This document shows positions 1-8,042 of a stretch of 64,000 nucleotides of DNA, piece after piece. Under the pieces are notes generated by a model. It was not told the origin of the DNA and did not search any database. It saw nothing but the letters and a program-made list of their open reading frames with translations. Every line of letters starts with the position of its first letter. Within the stretch, counting starts at the first letter, position 1. The position numbers were made by a program, and so were the translations under genes. Where the stretch lies: positions 1-64,000 of the forward strand of contig UCEY01000020.1 in assembly GCA_900471605.1 (NCBI GenBank), given 5' to 3'. The stretch is from Hyphomicrobiales bacterium. Lineage in GTDB: Bacteria > Pseudomonadota > Alphaproteobacteria > Rhizobiales > Rhizobiaceae.

Positions 1-73
1 CGATTTTCTCGCCTGCGCGATTGCGGGCGCAGGTGATGCGACGACGAAAATCCTCGCGCAGGCGAGAAAATCG
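1..73. repeat. Perfect 20-bp inverted repeat around a 33-bp spacer
   Basis: Positions 1-20 and 54-73 are exact reverse complements (CGATTTTCTCGCCTGCGCGA and its complement); the spacer is 21-53. The repeat lies inside the partial MmgE/PrpD gene. The spacer is a multiple of three, so both orientations keep the frame open, but only the inverted one encodes the family motif. The repeat may extend left of the window. Confidence 0.9.
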
Positions 74-198
74 ACAATCGCCGTCCGCGCGGCCGTCATC
101 GCGGGGCCATTCGTCGTCGGGTCCGATGCCACGATCGCCTCGGCAAAAGCTTGGGTGCGCGGAAAGGTTTGGCTCGCTGGAAAGGCAGGTGTCGTCAT
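1..198 (-). CDS. MmgE/PrpD family protein, N-terminal part (runs off the window)
   Basis: An open frame starts with ATG at 198, overlapping the stop of the ABC ATPase by ATGA, so it is the next gene of the same leftward operon. The first 50 or so residues contain AMTAARTAIVDFLACA, which aligns with AMGRARDAVVDTIGCM in the MmgE/PrpD protein at 3587-4966 and is typical of this family (2-methylcitrate dehydratase and related dehydratases and epimerases). After DFLACA the sequence stops looking like the family (RIFVVASPAPAIAQ), exactly where a 20-bp inverted repeat begins. Inverting the 33-bp spacer gives DFLACAIAGAGD in the same frame, the expected sequence. The gene is therefore seen with a micro-inversion or an assembly fold-back. 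The family call rests on the N-terminus only. Confidence 0.6.
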   Translation of the reverse strand, partial: MTTPAFPASQTFPRTQAFAEAIVASDPTTNGPAMTAARTAIVDFLACARIFVVASPAPAIAQARKS

Positions 199-998
199 GG
201 CATGGGATCCGGTAAGGCGTCGCCGTTGCGCGCAGCACTTCGTCCGCCCGACAGGCCGCCGACGAACTGACGGATTCGCGAATTGTCCGAGCCGCGGAAG
301 ATCTGCTCCGGCGTTCCCGATGCGACCACCCGTCCGTTCTCGGTGAAGACCACCGTGTCGCTGATCTCTTCCGCAAAGCGCATTTCATGCGTGACGAGAA
401 TGCTGGTCATCCCCTCGCGGATCAGATCGCGGATGACCCACAGGACCTCGCCGACCGTTTCCGGATCCAGCGCGGAGGTGACTTCATCGAACAGCACGAG
501 TTCGGGTTTCATCGCGAGCGCACGGGCGATCGCTACGCGCTGCTGCTGACCGCCCGAAAGTTCGCCGGGATAGGCTTTCGCCTTGTCCGACAGGCGCACC
601 TTTTCGAGAAGCTCCCGGGCAAATACCTCGGTCGCCCGCCGTTCCGCCCCCAGAATGCGCGTCGGAGCCAGTACGATATTGTCGAGCACGGTCAGGTGCG
701 GAAAGAGATTATATTGCTGGAAGACGATGCCTACACGCTTCCGCAGCGCGATCCGCTCGGTCTCGCGCGTCAGCTGGTCAACCCGCGTACCACCGACCGT
801 GATCTGGCCGCTCTGCGGCTGGACGAGTGCATTGATGCAGCGCAGGATGGTCGACTTCCCGGAACCGGATGGCCCGATGATCGATACCGCGTCGCCCCTG
901 TTCACCGTGAGATCGATGCCTTTGAGCACCTGAGTCTGCCCGAAGGACAGATGGACATCCTCCAGCCGGACGAGCGCGGTTTCTGTCGGTTCTGACAT
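195..998 (-). CDS. Polar amino-acid ABC transporter ATP-binding protein (GlnQ/HisP type)
   Basis: 267-residue cytoplasmic ATPase that energises the two permeases upstream. Visible motifs are Walker A (GPSGSGKST), the Q-loop (FQQYNLFPHL), signature LSGGQQQR and Walker B/D-loop (LVLFDEVTSALDPE). The length is normal for the polar amino-acid uptake family. I chose ATG at 998 (MSEPTE), which has AGAGGA upstream; an in-frame ATG at 1031 overlapping the permease stop is the alternative. It is the fourth gene of a leftward operon (binding protein, two permeases, ATPase) and its stop overlaps the start of the partial MmgE/PrpD gene. The amino acid or analogue transported cannot be read from the sequence. 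Confidence 0.93.
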   Translation of the reverse strand: MSEPTETALVRLEDVHLSFGQTQVLKGIDLTVNRGDAVSIIGPSGSGKSTILRCINALVQPQSGQITVGGTRVDQLTRETERIALRKRVGIVFQQYNLFPHLTVLDNIVLAPTRILGAERRATEVFARELLEKVRLSDKAKAYPGELSGGQQQRVAIARALAMKPELVLFDEVTSALDPETVGEVLWVIRDLIREGMTSILVTHEMRFAEEISDTVVFTENGRVVASGTPEQIFRGSDNSRIRQFVGGLSGGRSAARNGDALPDPMP

Positions 999-1020
999 AG
1001 GTGACGTCCTCTCGCTGCTC

Positions 1021-1800
1021 TCAAGCTGCATGGAAGCGCCCCTCCATCCGGCGCGTGAGGCGGGAAATCGGGTAGCAAAGGGTGAAAAACGCGGCCATCA
1101 CGACGAGGTAGGCGATGATGGTGAAATCGAGACGACGCACGGCCGTGCTTGCATCGGTCGCGGCGTGGAGGAGTTCGTGGACGCCCACCAGCGAGGCCAG
1201 CGCCGTGCCCATGGTGATCGAAGCGAGCACGTTCATCCAGGGCGGCAGGGAGCGGCGAAGGCATTGCGGCAGGATGATCCAGCGAAGCGCCTGCCCGTGC
1301 GAGAAACCGAGCCCCTTGGCCGCTTCCCACTGCGTCGTCGGAATAGAGAGGATGGCGCCGCGGGTAATTTCGGCGACATAGGCGCTGGCGGGAATGGCAA
1401 GGCCGATCACCGCCTTCACCCAGTCGGGAAATGGCAGGTACGTTCCGTAGATCACGATCTCGAAGGGAAAGATGTAGGTCGTGGCGAAAATGAGCACCAG
1501 ATGCGGCGCGTTGCGGAACAGCTGCACGTAGGCCGCGACCGGATAACGCACCAGCCGGAACGGCGCCAGCGACAGCATGCCGAAAAGCGCACCGACCACC
1601 GTCCCGAGCGTCATGGCGGACAGCGCAATGACGACGTTCATCATGAAGCCTGAGGCAAGGTAGGGCACCCACTGCAGAAGCTCGCGGCCGAGCGTGGGGT
1701 CGGCGACCGCCGACAGGATGACGACCAGCGGCAGGGCGACGAAGGCGCCATTGCGCAGGATGCGGCCGCCGGTGCGGGGCTGCTGGATTTGTGCGCGCAT
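1021..1800 (-). CDS. Polar amino-acid ABC transporter permease (HisM/GlnP family), second subunit
   Basis: 259-residue inner-membrane permease starting MRAQIQQP. It has several hydrophobic segments and the family's cytoplasmic coupling loop (TQWEAAKGLGFSHGQALRWIILPQ), a His/Glu/Gln/Arg/opine-type signature. The ATG at 1800 overlaps the stop of the preceding permease by one base (TGATG), indicating translational coupling. A longer open frame reaching to 2367 is a shadow of the neighbouring permease. With its partner it should form the heterodimeric channel of the importer. Confidence 0.92.
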   Translation of the reverse strand: MRAQIQQPRTGGRILRNGAFVALPLVVILSAVADPTLGRELLQWVPYLASGFMMNVVIALSAMTLGTVVGALFGMLSLAPFRLVRYPVAAYVQLFRNAPHLVLIFATTYIFPFEIVIYGTYLPFPDWVKAVIGLAIPASAYVAEITRGAILSIPTTQWEAAKGLGFSHGQALRWIILPQCLRRSLPPWMNVLASITMGTALASLVGVHELLHAATDASTAVRRLDFTIIAYLVVMAAFFTLCYPISRLTRRMEGRFHAA

Positions 1801-2546
1801 CAGAGACCGTATCCCGGCACGGCGAGCCTCCGCTCGACCCAGAGCCCGAGGCGGGCGACGACGAAGTTGATCAGGCTGAAGAAGAGCAGGATGACGATCA
1901 TCAGCGACACGACGTTGTCGCGCTGCGTCCACACCATGATGGAGGCATAGGTGATCTCGCTGACGGCGATCGCATTTCCGACAGTCGTCAGCTTCACCAG
2001 GTTGATCAGGTTGTTGACGATGGCCGGCAGCGAAGCCCGGAATGCGAGGGGAACCTCGACATAGCGCAGGATCTGCAGCGGGCTGAAGCCGATACCCCGG
2101 GCCGCCTCCACGGTGGATGCCGGCACCGCCTCGATGCCGGCGCGGATCGCCTCGGCATGGAGTGCCGCGATGTGCAGCCCGACGACCGCCACCACCCAGA
2201 AGAAAGGTGAAAGCGGGTTGTTCTGAACGCCGCCCACGAGGCTGGACACGAACGTGTTGAGCACCAGGAAGCTGAACATCAACTGCACCAGCGTCGGCGT
2301 GTTGCGCGTCACTTCCACGAACGCGCGCACCGGCACCGACAGCCACAGGCGCCCCGAAGTGAGGCAAGCGGCGAAGACGAGGCCGAAGACGAGGCTGACG
2401 GGTATCAACAGCACGATGAGAAAGAGCGTCGTGGCAAAGCCATCACGCCAGATCTGGGCCTCGTAGCCGGTCGAGAGAAACTCGTAATTCAGGCCGATCC
2501 TGCTCGTCAGGCTGACGAACAGGTCGGTAACATTGAAATCGGGCAT
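1800..2546 (-). CDS. Polar amino-acid ABC transporter permease (HisQ/GlnP family), first subunit
   Basis: 248-residue membrane permease. It shows the N-terminal periplasmic stretch seen in GltJ-like permeases (LNYEFLSTGYEAQIWRDG), then membrane segments, the motif VEVTRNTPTLVQL and the EAA loop (VEAARGIGFSPLQILRYVEVP) that contacts the ATPase. It lies 23 bp downstream of the binding-protein gene and overlaps the next permease by one base. The pairing of two related permeases with one ATPase and one soluble binding protein is the normal composition of this family. Confidence 0.92.
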   Translation of the reverse strand: MPDFNVTDLFVSLTSRIGLNYEFLSTGYEAQIWRDGFATTLFLIVLLIPVSLVFGLVFAACLTSGRLWLSVPVRAFVEVTRNTPTLVQLMFSFLVLNTFVSSLVGGVQNNPLSPFFWVVAVVGLHIAALHAEAIRAGIEAVPASTVEAARGIGFSPLQILRYVEVPLAFRASLPAIVNNLINLVKLTTVGNAIAVSEITYASIMVWTQRDNVVSLMIVILLFFSLINFVVARLGLWVERRLAVPGYGL

Positions 2547-2569
2547 GGCGCTCTATCGGTGCATTCGCT

Positions 2570-3406
2570 TCACTGAGCTGCGGAAAGCGCCTTCTGTTGC
2601 TGTTGCAGGTATTCGGTGCTGAGCAAACGGTTGGCTTTCGCGAATTCCAGAATCTTGCCGGAAGCGTGCAGCTTCTTGACGGTGGCGTCCAGTGCCGCCG
2701 TGGTATCGGCCTCGCCCTTTCGCAGCCAGATCACCGAGTCCGACGGAATGAGTTCGGTCGGAAAGAGGATGGCGTAGTCCTTCCACTCTTCGGGCCGGTC
2801 CTGCAGCAGGAGGCCGAGGGTGGCGCCGACATGAACGGCGACGTCGCAATTGCCGCCCTGCAGGGCAAGGAGCGATTCCGGCTGGCTCGGCAGCGCCTTC
2901 ACCTGCGCGCCATATTCCTCGATCAGCGGCTGCGTGTAGTTGGAGCCCTGGGAAACGCAGGCTGTCTTGCCCTTGAGGCCCGCCCAGTCCTTCAGGCCGC
3001 TGTCCTTGCGGCCGATCGCCGCTCCGCCGGCACGGTCATAGGCCGTCGGCACATAGCCGAGCACTTTGGCGCGCTCCTCTGTGTATTGCATGTTGGCGAT
3101 CAGGATATCGACCTTGCCCTGCTGCAGGAACTGGACGCGGTTGGGCGGCGTCACCGTCACTGTCTCCAGCTTTACCCCGAGATCGTCGGCGAGGCCCTTG
3201 GCGATGTCGAGATTGAAACCCTTCTGCTCCTGCGTCTTCGGATCGATGAAGCCGAACGGTGCGCCCGACAGGATGACGCCGACGGTCAACGTGCCGCGCG
3301 CCTTGATCCGGTCGAGTGTCGCATCGGCCGATGCCGTCGTCGCACTCAGGGCGCAGATGGACATGGCAAGCGCGAAAAGGGATTTGATCGGGGTCTTGGA
3401 TGGCAT
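2570..3406 (-). CDS. Amino-acid ABC transporter periplasmic substrate-binding protein
   Basis: 278 residues with a Sec signal peptide (MPSKTPIKSLFALAMS...TTASA, cleavage about residue 27) followed by a type II periplasmic-binding fold: LDRIKARGTLTVGV, then PFGFIDPKTQEQKGFNLDIAKGLADDLG, the usual ligand-contact regions of family 3 binding proteins. AGGAG sits 8 nt before the ATG. It is the first ABC gene of the leftward operon. The MmgE/PrpD gene 180 bp upstream is on the same strand, so the ligand may be a carboxylated amino acid or derivative handled by that enzyme; this is inference. Confidence 0.92.
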   Translation of the reverse strand: MPSKTPIKSLFALAMSICALSATTASADATLDRIKARGTLTVGVILSGAPFGFIDPKTQEQKGFNLDIAKGLADDLGVKLETVTVTPPNRVQFLQQGKVDILIANMQYTEERAKVLGYVPTAYDRAGGAAIGRKDSGLKDWAGLKGKTACVSQGSNYTQPLIEEYGAQVKALPSQPESLLALQGGNCDVAVHVGATLGLLLQDRPEEWKDYAILFPTELIPSDSVIWLRKGEADTTAALDATVKKLHASGKILEFAKANRLLSTEYLQQQQKALSAAQ

Positions 3407-3586
3407 GCGGAAGGCTCCTGTTTTTTGCCGGAGACTACGCGAAGGCTTCCTGGCCCGCGAGGAACAACGTTCTAGACGGCTGGAGGTAGCGGACAGATGT
3501 TTCCGGAAAGGCGGCGAGAGGCAGAACGGGTGTTTTGCCTGGAGGATCGCAATGCCTGCCAGCTTGGAGTGAGCGGTAGTCTGTCC

Positions 3587-4966
3587 TCACCGCCTTTCAG
3601 AATGAGTATCTGCGATCAGGTTCCAGAATGCTGCGTCGTCAGCCAGATTGATGAAATCCGCCAGGTCTCGCAGTTGGGGATAAAAGGTCTCAAAATTGTC
3701 CTGTTTCCCCCAGCGCAAGCAGTCCGCGAACTTGGCTTTTCGCTCGCAATCGCTCAATGGCGCTTCGAGCGAACCTTTCGCGTGCAAGCGAGATTTGCTG
3801 TAGATGCGGCCCTCGCGCGTCGTGACAGTGACGATGTGCGGAAGGCGCTCCACGCCTTTTTCCTCGTCGGCCGAATAGGGCAGCATTTCGATGCGCGGCA
3901 TGAATTGCCGGGTTTCCGGTCGCCCGATCTCCTGCCGTGTAAAGTCGGAAAGGCTGAGGGAGCCTTTGAGGAAAGCGGTCGCCAGGCAATATTGCATCGA
4001 GAAGCGCGCCTGCATCTCGTCGGCGGGGTCGGGATAAGCGAGGTTGCGGGCAGCGGATATGCCGACTTTCGTTTCGATCCTGGCAATGTCGCCTGCCAAA
4101 AGCCCATGCTCCTGCTTCAGATCCAGAAGCGCGTCGATCGCGCGATGGGTCGAGGCGCAGCACGGATGGCGCTTTGTCACCACGCCCCGGCTTTCGATGA
4201 CATGCTCCTCGCCGAATGTCAGGTTTTCCCAGCCCTTGGCATCAGCGCCCCCGAAAAGATCGAGGAAGCCTTGCGGCCGCTCGAGGATATCGGACCGCCC
4301 ACTCATGCCAGCGAGTGCCATGCGCGCCGCATCCACGGCATTGCGTGCTGCAATGCCGGCGTGAAGCGGCTTGGCGGTCGTGCCGAATTGGCCTTTCGGG
4401 CCGCAGGCGAGGCTCGTTGCGAGGCTCATCGCCATGGCCAGGCTCTCTTCGTCGGCGCCGAGAAGCCGCGCCACGCCAGCCGCTGCCCCAATGCTGCCGA
4501 CCGTCGCCGTCGCATGCCAGCCGATGTTGTAGTGAGAGGGATTGACGCCGAAGCCGACTGCCGCTTGCGCCTCCAATCCAGTCAAGTAGCCCTCAAGGAA
4601 CCGCCTCCCGCTTATGGCCTTGCCGCTCGCAGCGACCGCCAGCAGCGCCGGTACCAGCACCGCCGACGCGTGGGCCCTTGCGGGATGAAAATTGTCATCG
4701 AAATCCAGTGCATGCGCTGCGGTTGCGTTGATGAGGGCGGCAAGCGAAGGCGAGGCGGAGCCGCCGGTGACGAGCCGCGCTTTGCCGCCTGCGGCGATTT
4801 CTCCGTCGAAGGCGCGGGTAAGCGCGGCTACACTTTCATCGCCCCTGCCTGCGATCATGCAGCCGATGGTGTCCACCACCGCATCCCTTGCCCGGCCCAT
4901 GGCGAGGTCCGAGAACGCCGTTCGCGACATGACCTGTTGCGCAATCCTGCTGAGAATGGTGGCCAT
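3587..4966 (-). CDS. MmgE/PrpD family protein
   Basis: 459 residues, the usual family length. ATG at 4966 (MATILSRIAQQ) is preceded by AAGGAAAG; the open frame continues upstream to 5185 but would overlap the divergent LysR gene. Family features are VVDTIGCMIAG near residue 35, LDFDDNFHPARAHASAVLVPALLA, and FGTTAKPLHAGIAARNAV, which matches the lysine/histidine active-site region of PrpD-like proteins. The family includes 2-methylcitrate dehydratase, cis-aconitate decarboxylase and iminodisuccinate epimerase, so the reaction cannot be fixed. It lies upstream of the amino-acid ABC operon on the same strand and is divergent from a LysR gene that probably controls it. Confidence 0.88.
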   Translation of the reverse strand: MATILSRIAQQVMSRTAFSDLAMGRARDAVVDTIGCMIAGRGDESVAALTRAFDGEIAAGGKARLVTGGSASPSLAALINATAAHALDFDDNFHPARAHASAVLVPALLAVAASGKAISGRRFLEGYLTGLEAQAAVGFGVNPSHYNIGWHATATVGSIGAAAGVARLLGADEESLAMAMSLATSLACGPKGQFGTTAKPLHAGIAARNAVDAARMALAGMSGRSDILERPQGFLDLFGGADAKGWENLTFGEEHVIESRGVVTKRHPCCASTHRAIDALLDLKQEHGLLAGDIARIETKVGISAARNLAYPDPADEMQARFSMQYCLATAFLKGSLSLSDFTRQEIGRPETRQFMPRIEMLPYSADEEKGVERLPHIVTVTTREGRIYSKSRLHAKGSLEAPLSDCERKAKFADCLRWGKQDNFETFYPQLRDLADFINLADDAAFWNLIADTHSERR

Positions 4967-5074
4967 TGACGAAAGTCTTTCCTTGAGTTTGGTTCTCAGT
5001 GGAAAATGTTCAACTTCCCCCAGGTCCGCAATCTTATGCGGTTTGCGGGTAGGGCTATCGATATTGGAGATGGA

Positions 5075-5980
5075 ATGGCGCGGGACACGAGTGCGGCGAT
5101 CAGCCTGAAGCATATCGAGGCCTATGACGCCATTGCCGCGACGGGCTCGACGATCGCCGCTTCCGCCGAGCTTGGGATTTCGCAATCCAATGCCAGCCGC
5201 CTGTTACAGCAACTGGAAGACTATCTCGGCGTCCGGCTTTTCGAGCGGGAAAAGAACCGGCTTCAACCGACCCGCGAGGGGCTGCAACTCGGTCCGGAAA
5301 TCCGTGCCATTTCCGACCGGCTGCGCGCCTTGAAAACGGCGGCGATGGAGCTCGAGAGCGGGCGGTCGCGCGAAATCATGCTGCGGCTCGCCTTTCCCTC
5401 CAGCCTTTCCTTCACGCGCATTCCGAAGTTGGTGAAGAGTTTTCTCGCAGCGAATGGGCCGATGCGCGTCGAGGTCGCATCCGGCAGCTACCTCGCGATC
5501 GAACGGATGGTGGCCGATGGCGAGGCTGATCTGGGCTTCACGCGTCTGCCGCTGATGAGCCCGGGATTGAAACAGGAGAAGATCCTGTCGTCGCGGGTCA
5601 TCTGCGCCTTGCATAACGATCATCCCAAGGCCGGCAGCGAGCTGTTGTCGGTCGGCGATCTGAAGGGGCAGGATCTGATCATGCTGAACAGGGAGCGCCC
5701 CGTTCGCCATGAGCTGGAGGCGTTGTTCTACAAGGCCGGCATTCGCAAACGCCCCCTCCTCGAAGCGCATTCGGTGGCGAGCGCTTGCGCGCTGGCCGCC
5801 CATGGGCTGGGCATTGCGTTGGTCGGTGAGATCATCGCCCGCGAATATGCGACGCTGCCGCTGCAGTTCATTCCGCTCGAACCGGAACTGCCGATTGCTT
5901 ACGCACTGGTCAGCGGAGAAAAATTTCCGATCCCGAGGGTCGCCAGCCTTTTCCTCCAGAGCATCTCGGACTGGACGTGA
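5075..5980 (+). CDS. LysR family transcriptional regulator
   Basis: 301 residues from ATG 5075 (MARDTSAAISLKHIEAYDAI), with GGAGATGG just upstream. An N-terminal winged helix-turn-helix (GSTIAASAELGISQSNASRLLQQLE, then LGVRLFEREKNRLQPT) is followed by a LysR substrate-binding domain. It is divergent from the MmgE/PrpD gene across a 108-bp gap, the standard LysR arrangement for control of the neighbour. The inducer is unknown and is likely the substrate of the MmgE/PrpD enzyme or ABC importer. Confidence 0.9.
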   Translation: MARDTSAAISLKHIEAYDAIAATGSTIAASAELGISQSNASRLLQQLEDYLGVRLFEREKNRLQPTREGLQLGPEIRAISDRLRALKTAAMELESGRSREIMLRLAFPSSLSFTRIPKLVKSFLAANGPMRVEVASGSYLAIERMVADGEADLGFTRLPLMSPGLKQEKILSSRVICALHNDHPKAGSELLSVGDLKGQDLIMLNRERPVRHELEALFYKAGIRKRPLLEAHSVASACALAAHGLGIALVGEIIAREYATLPLQFIPLEPELPIAYALVSGEKFPIPRVASLFLQSISDWT

Positions 5981-6342
5981 TGACCGCCAGCGGCCGTGCC
6001 GCAAGGCGCCAGGCCAGAAGCTATTGAACGAGTTTCATGCGCCGATGCTCAACGAAGGCGACCATCTTACTTCCATCGTCACAGTGCAGATATTTAAGAA
6101 AAACTAAAATATTTCTCCAACTTTCTAAATTGAGCTAACTCCTTCTTCGTCCTACCATTCCTCTCAGAGCTGCTCGGGAGGCAGCTGGGAGTGGCGGTTG
6201 GAGCCGCGGTTCCCCGGAGGAATTTAGGCTGCATTGGACCGCCAGGAGCCAGCGAGGTGCGACGCCCGTGGCCGGGGGAAACTATGCGCCCATGTCAGCT
6301 GGGCACTCCTCACGTTCATTCCCTAGTCGAGGACGCTGTCTT
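5981..6342 (+). promoter_or_regulatory. Promoter and GC-rich leader region before the SAF-oxidoreductase/TRAP operon
   Basis: No gene is visible in this 362-bp gap. It holds an AT-rich block at about 6088-6130 that includes a short dyad (ATATTT 6090-6095, 11-nt spacer, AAATAT 6107-6112), a plausible LysR-type site or promoter. A GC-rich stretch of about 125 nt follows, whose ends can pair (GGAGTG 6188-6193 with CACTCC 6304-6309). GAGGA lies about 10 nt before ATG 6343. Function is inferred from position only. Confidence 0.4.
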
Positions 6343-7701
6343 ATGAATCTTTCTTCTCTTCTTTCCCTGCGTGCCGCCAATGGCAAGCCTGTTCGCGTGG
6401 GGCTGATCGGCGCCGGCAAATTCGGCTCGATGGTCCTGGCCCAGGCGCAACGCATCGATGGCCTCCACATGGTTGCCGTGGCCGACCTCGACGTAGGCAA
6501 GGCGAAGGACTCGATGAACCGCGTCGGCTGGCCGAAGCAGCGCTATTCCGCCATGAGCAGCGGCGATGCGATCAAGACCGGCACGACCTTCGTGACCGAC
6601 GACGTCAACGCGTTGTTCCAGTGCGGCGAGATCGAATGCATCATCGAAGCGACCGGTCATCCGATTGCCGGCACCCGCCATGCACTTGGCGCCATCGAGC
6701 ACAACAAGCATGTGGTCATGGTCAATGTCGAAGCCGACGTCATGGTCGGCCCGATCCTGGCCGAGAAGGCCCGCGCCAAGGGCCTCATCTACTCCATGGC
6801 TTACGGTGACCAGCCGGCCCTTATCTGCGAACTGGTCGACTGGGCCAGAGCTACGGGCTTCGAAATCACATCTGCCGGAAAGGGCATGAATTTCGAGCCG
6901 CGTTACCGCTACTCCACGCCGGATACGGTATGGGGCCTGTTCGGCTGGACCGAGGAGCAGGTCGCTGCGGACAACCTCAATCCGAAGCTGTACAATTCCT
7001 TCACCGATGGCACCAAGGCGGCGATCGAAATGGCGGCGGTCGCCAATGGAACCGGTCTCGATTGCCCCGATGACGGCCTCGCCTTCCCGCCGGCCGGCCT
7101 GCATGATCTGGCGCGGGTTTTCCGCCCGGTTGCCGATGGTGGCCGCATGGCCCGTTCGGGACTCGTCGATATCGCCGCCAGCCAGGAGCCGGACGGCCGT
7201 GAAGTGTTCAACAATATCCGTTACGGCGTCTTCGTCACTTTCAAGGCGCACAACGAATATGCCCGTTCCTGCTTCAAGCAATACGGCCTGTTGACCGATC
7301 CATCCGGATGGTATGCCTCCATGTGGCGTCCATTCCACATCATCGGGCTTGAAACGTCGATCAGCGTTCTGTCGGCTGTTCTGCGCAACGAACCGACTGG
7401 TTGCTCCAGGGAGTTCCGCGGCGATGCTGTCGCGACAGCCAAGAAGGACATGCAGCCGGGCGAGATGCTGGACGGGGAGGGCGGTTACGCGGTGTGGGCC
7501 AATGCCATCCCGGCAAGCCGCAGTCTTGACCTCAAGGCCCTGCCGATCGGTCTTGCACACAATGTCAAGCTGAAGCGCCCGATCAAGAAGGATCAGATCG
7601 TCTCCTTCGACGACGTCGAGCTCGTGAAGGACCTTGATGTCGTGAACCTGCGCCGGGGAATGGAAGAGCGCTTCCGTCCTGCCAAGATCGCTGCGGAATG
7701 A
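6343..7701 (+). CDS. NAD(P)-binding oxidoreductase with C-terminal SAF domain (COG4091, homoserine-dehydrogenase-like)
   Basis: 452 residues from ATG 6343 (MNLSSLLSLR). The N-terminal Rossmann fold shows VRVGLIGAGKFGS and a following acidic strand end (VAVADLD). The middle part resembles the homoserine dehydrogenase catalytic fold, and the C-terminal ~80 residues form a SAF-type region (LPIGLAHNVKLKRPIKKDQIVSFDDVEL). The COG4091 group is labelled predicted homoserine dehydrogenase but occurs in sugar-acid and polyol catabolic operons, so biosynthetic homoserine formation is unlikely here. It is the first gene of a rightward operon with ABM, HIBADH-type and TRAP genes. Substrate unknown. Confidence 0.85.
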   Translation: MNLSSLLSLRAANGKPVRVGLIGAGKFGSMVLAQAQRIDGLHMVAVADLDVGKAKDSMNRVGWPKQRYSAMSSGDAIKTGTTFVTDDVNALFQCGEIECIIEATGHPIAGTRHALGAIEHNKHVVMVNVEADVMVGPILAEKARAKGLIYSMAYGDQPALICELVDWARATGFEITSAGKGMNFEPRYRYSTPDTVWGLFGWTEEQVAADNLNPKLYNSFTDGTKAAIEMAAVANGTGLDCPDDGLAFPPAGLHDLARVFRPVADGGRMARSGLVDIAASQEPDGREVFNNIRYGVFVTFKAHNEYARSCFKQYGLLTDPSGWYASMWRPFHIIGLETSISVLSAVLRNEPTGCSREFRGDAVATAKKDMQPGEMLDGEGGYAVWANAIPASRSLDLKALPIGLAHNVKLKRPIKKDQIVSFDDVELVKDLDVVNLRRGMEERFRPAKIAAE

Positions 7702-7718
7702 GCGGGGTGGAAGGCGAT

Positions 7719-8024
7719 ATGGAGAGCCAGGCGTTCGTGGTCATCGCTGAGTTTCAGGTAAAACCCGGTAAACTTGCCGCTTTCCTGGAGGCTGCGCAGG
7801 ACGATGCGAAACATTCGGTTGCCGATGAACCCGGTTGCCGGCAGTTCGATGTCATCTGCCCGGAGGGCTCGGGCGATACGGTTGTCTTCTACGAGGTCTA
7901 TGACAGCCGCGCCGCATTCGAAGCGCATCTGGAAACGCCGCATCTTGGACGTTTCCGTGACGCTTTCCCGCTGCTCATCGTGGAGGAGCGGCCGGTTCGC
8001 TTCTCTCGACGGCACTATCCCTGA
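7719..8024 (+). CDS. Antibiotic biosynthesis monooxygenase (ABM) domain protein, putative quinol monooxygenase
   Basis: 101 residues, a single ABM ferredoxin-like domain as in YgiN. AEFQVKPGKLAAFLEA and EPGCRQFDV lead into FYEVYDSRAAFEAHLETPHLGRF, the family's typical ending. ATG at 7719 has GGAAGG 7 nt upstream; an ATG at 7698 overlapping the previous stop lacks a clear ribosome site. Such small proteins are found in many sugar-acid operons and need not be true monooxygenases. Its position between two dehydrogenases suggests an accessory role in the same pathway. Confidence 0.85.
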   Translation: MESQAFVVIAEFQVKPGKLAAFLEAAQDDAKHSVADEPGCRQFDVICPEGSGDTVVFYEVYDSRAAFEAHLETPHLGRFRDAFPLLIVEERPVRFSRRHYP

Positions 8025-8042
8025 TCCATGGGAGATATGGGA

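Noticed and set aside
1021-2367. 448-codon leftward frame
   Set aside because: Only the part below 1800 is a permease; the rest is a low-complexity shadow of the neighbouring permease gene in another frame.
4967-5074. Short dyads (TGAG-N7-CTCA and CCGCA-N6-TGCGG) in the LysR-MmgE gap
   Set aside because: Each is too short to separate from chance and neither matches the LysR T-N11-A spacing; LysR control is inferred from gene layout only.
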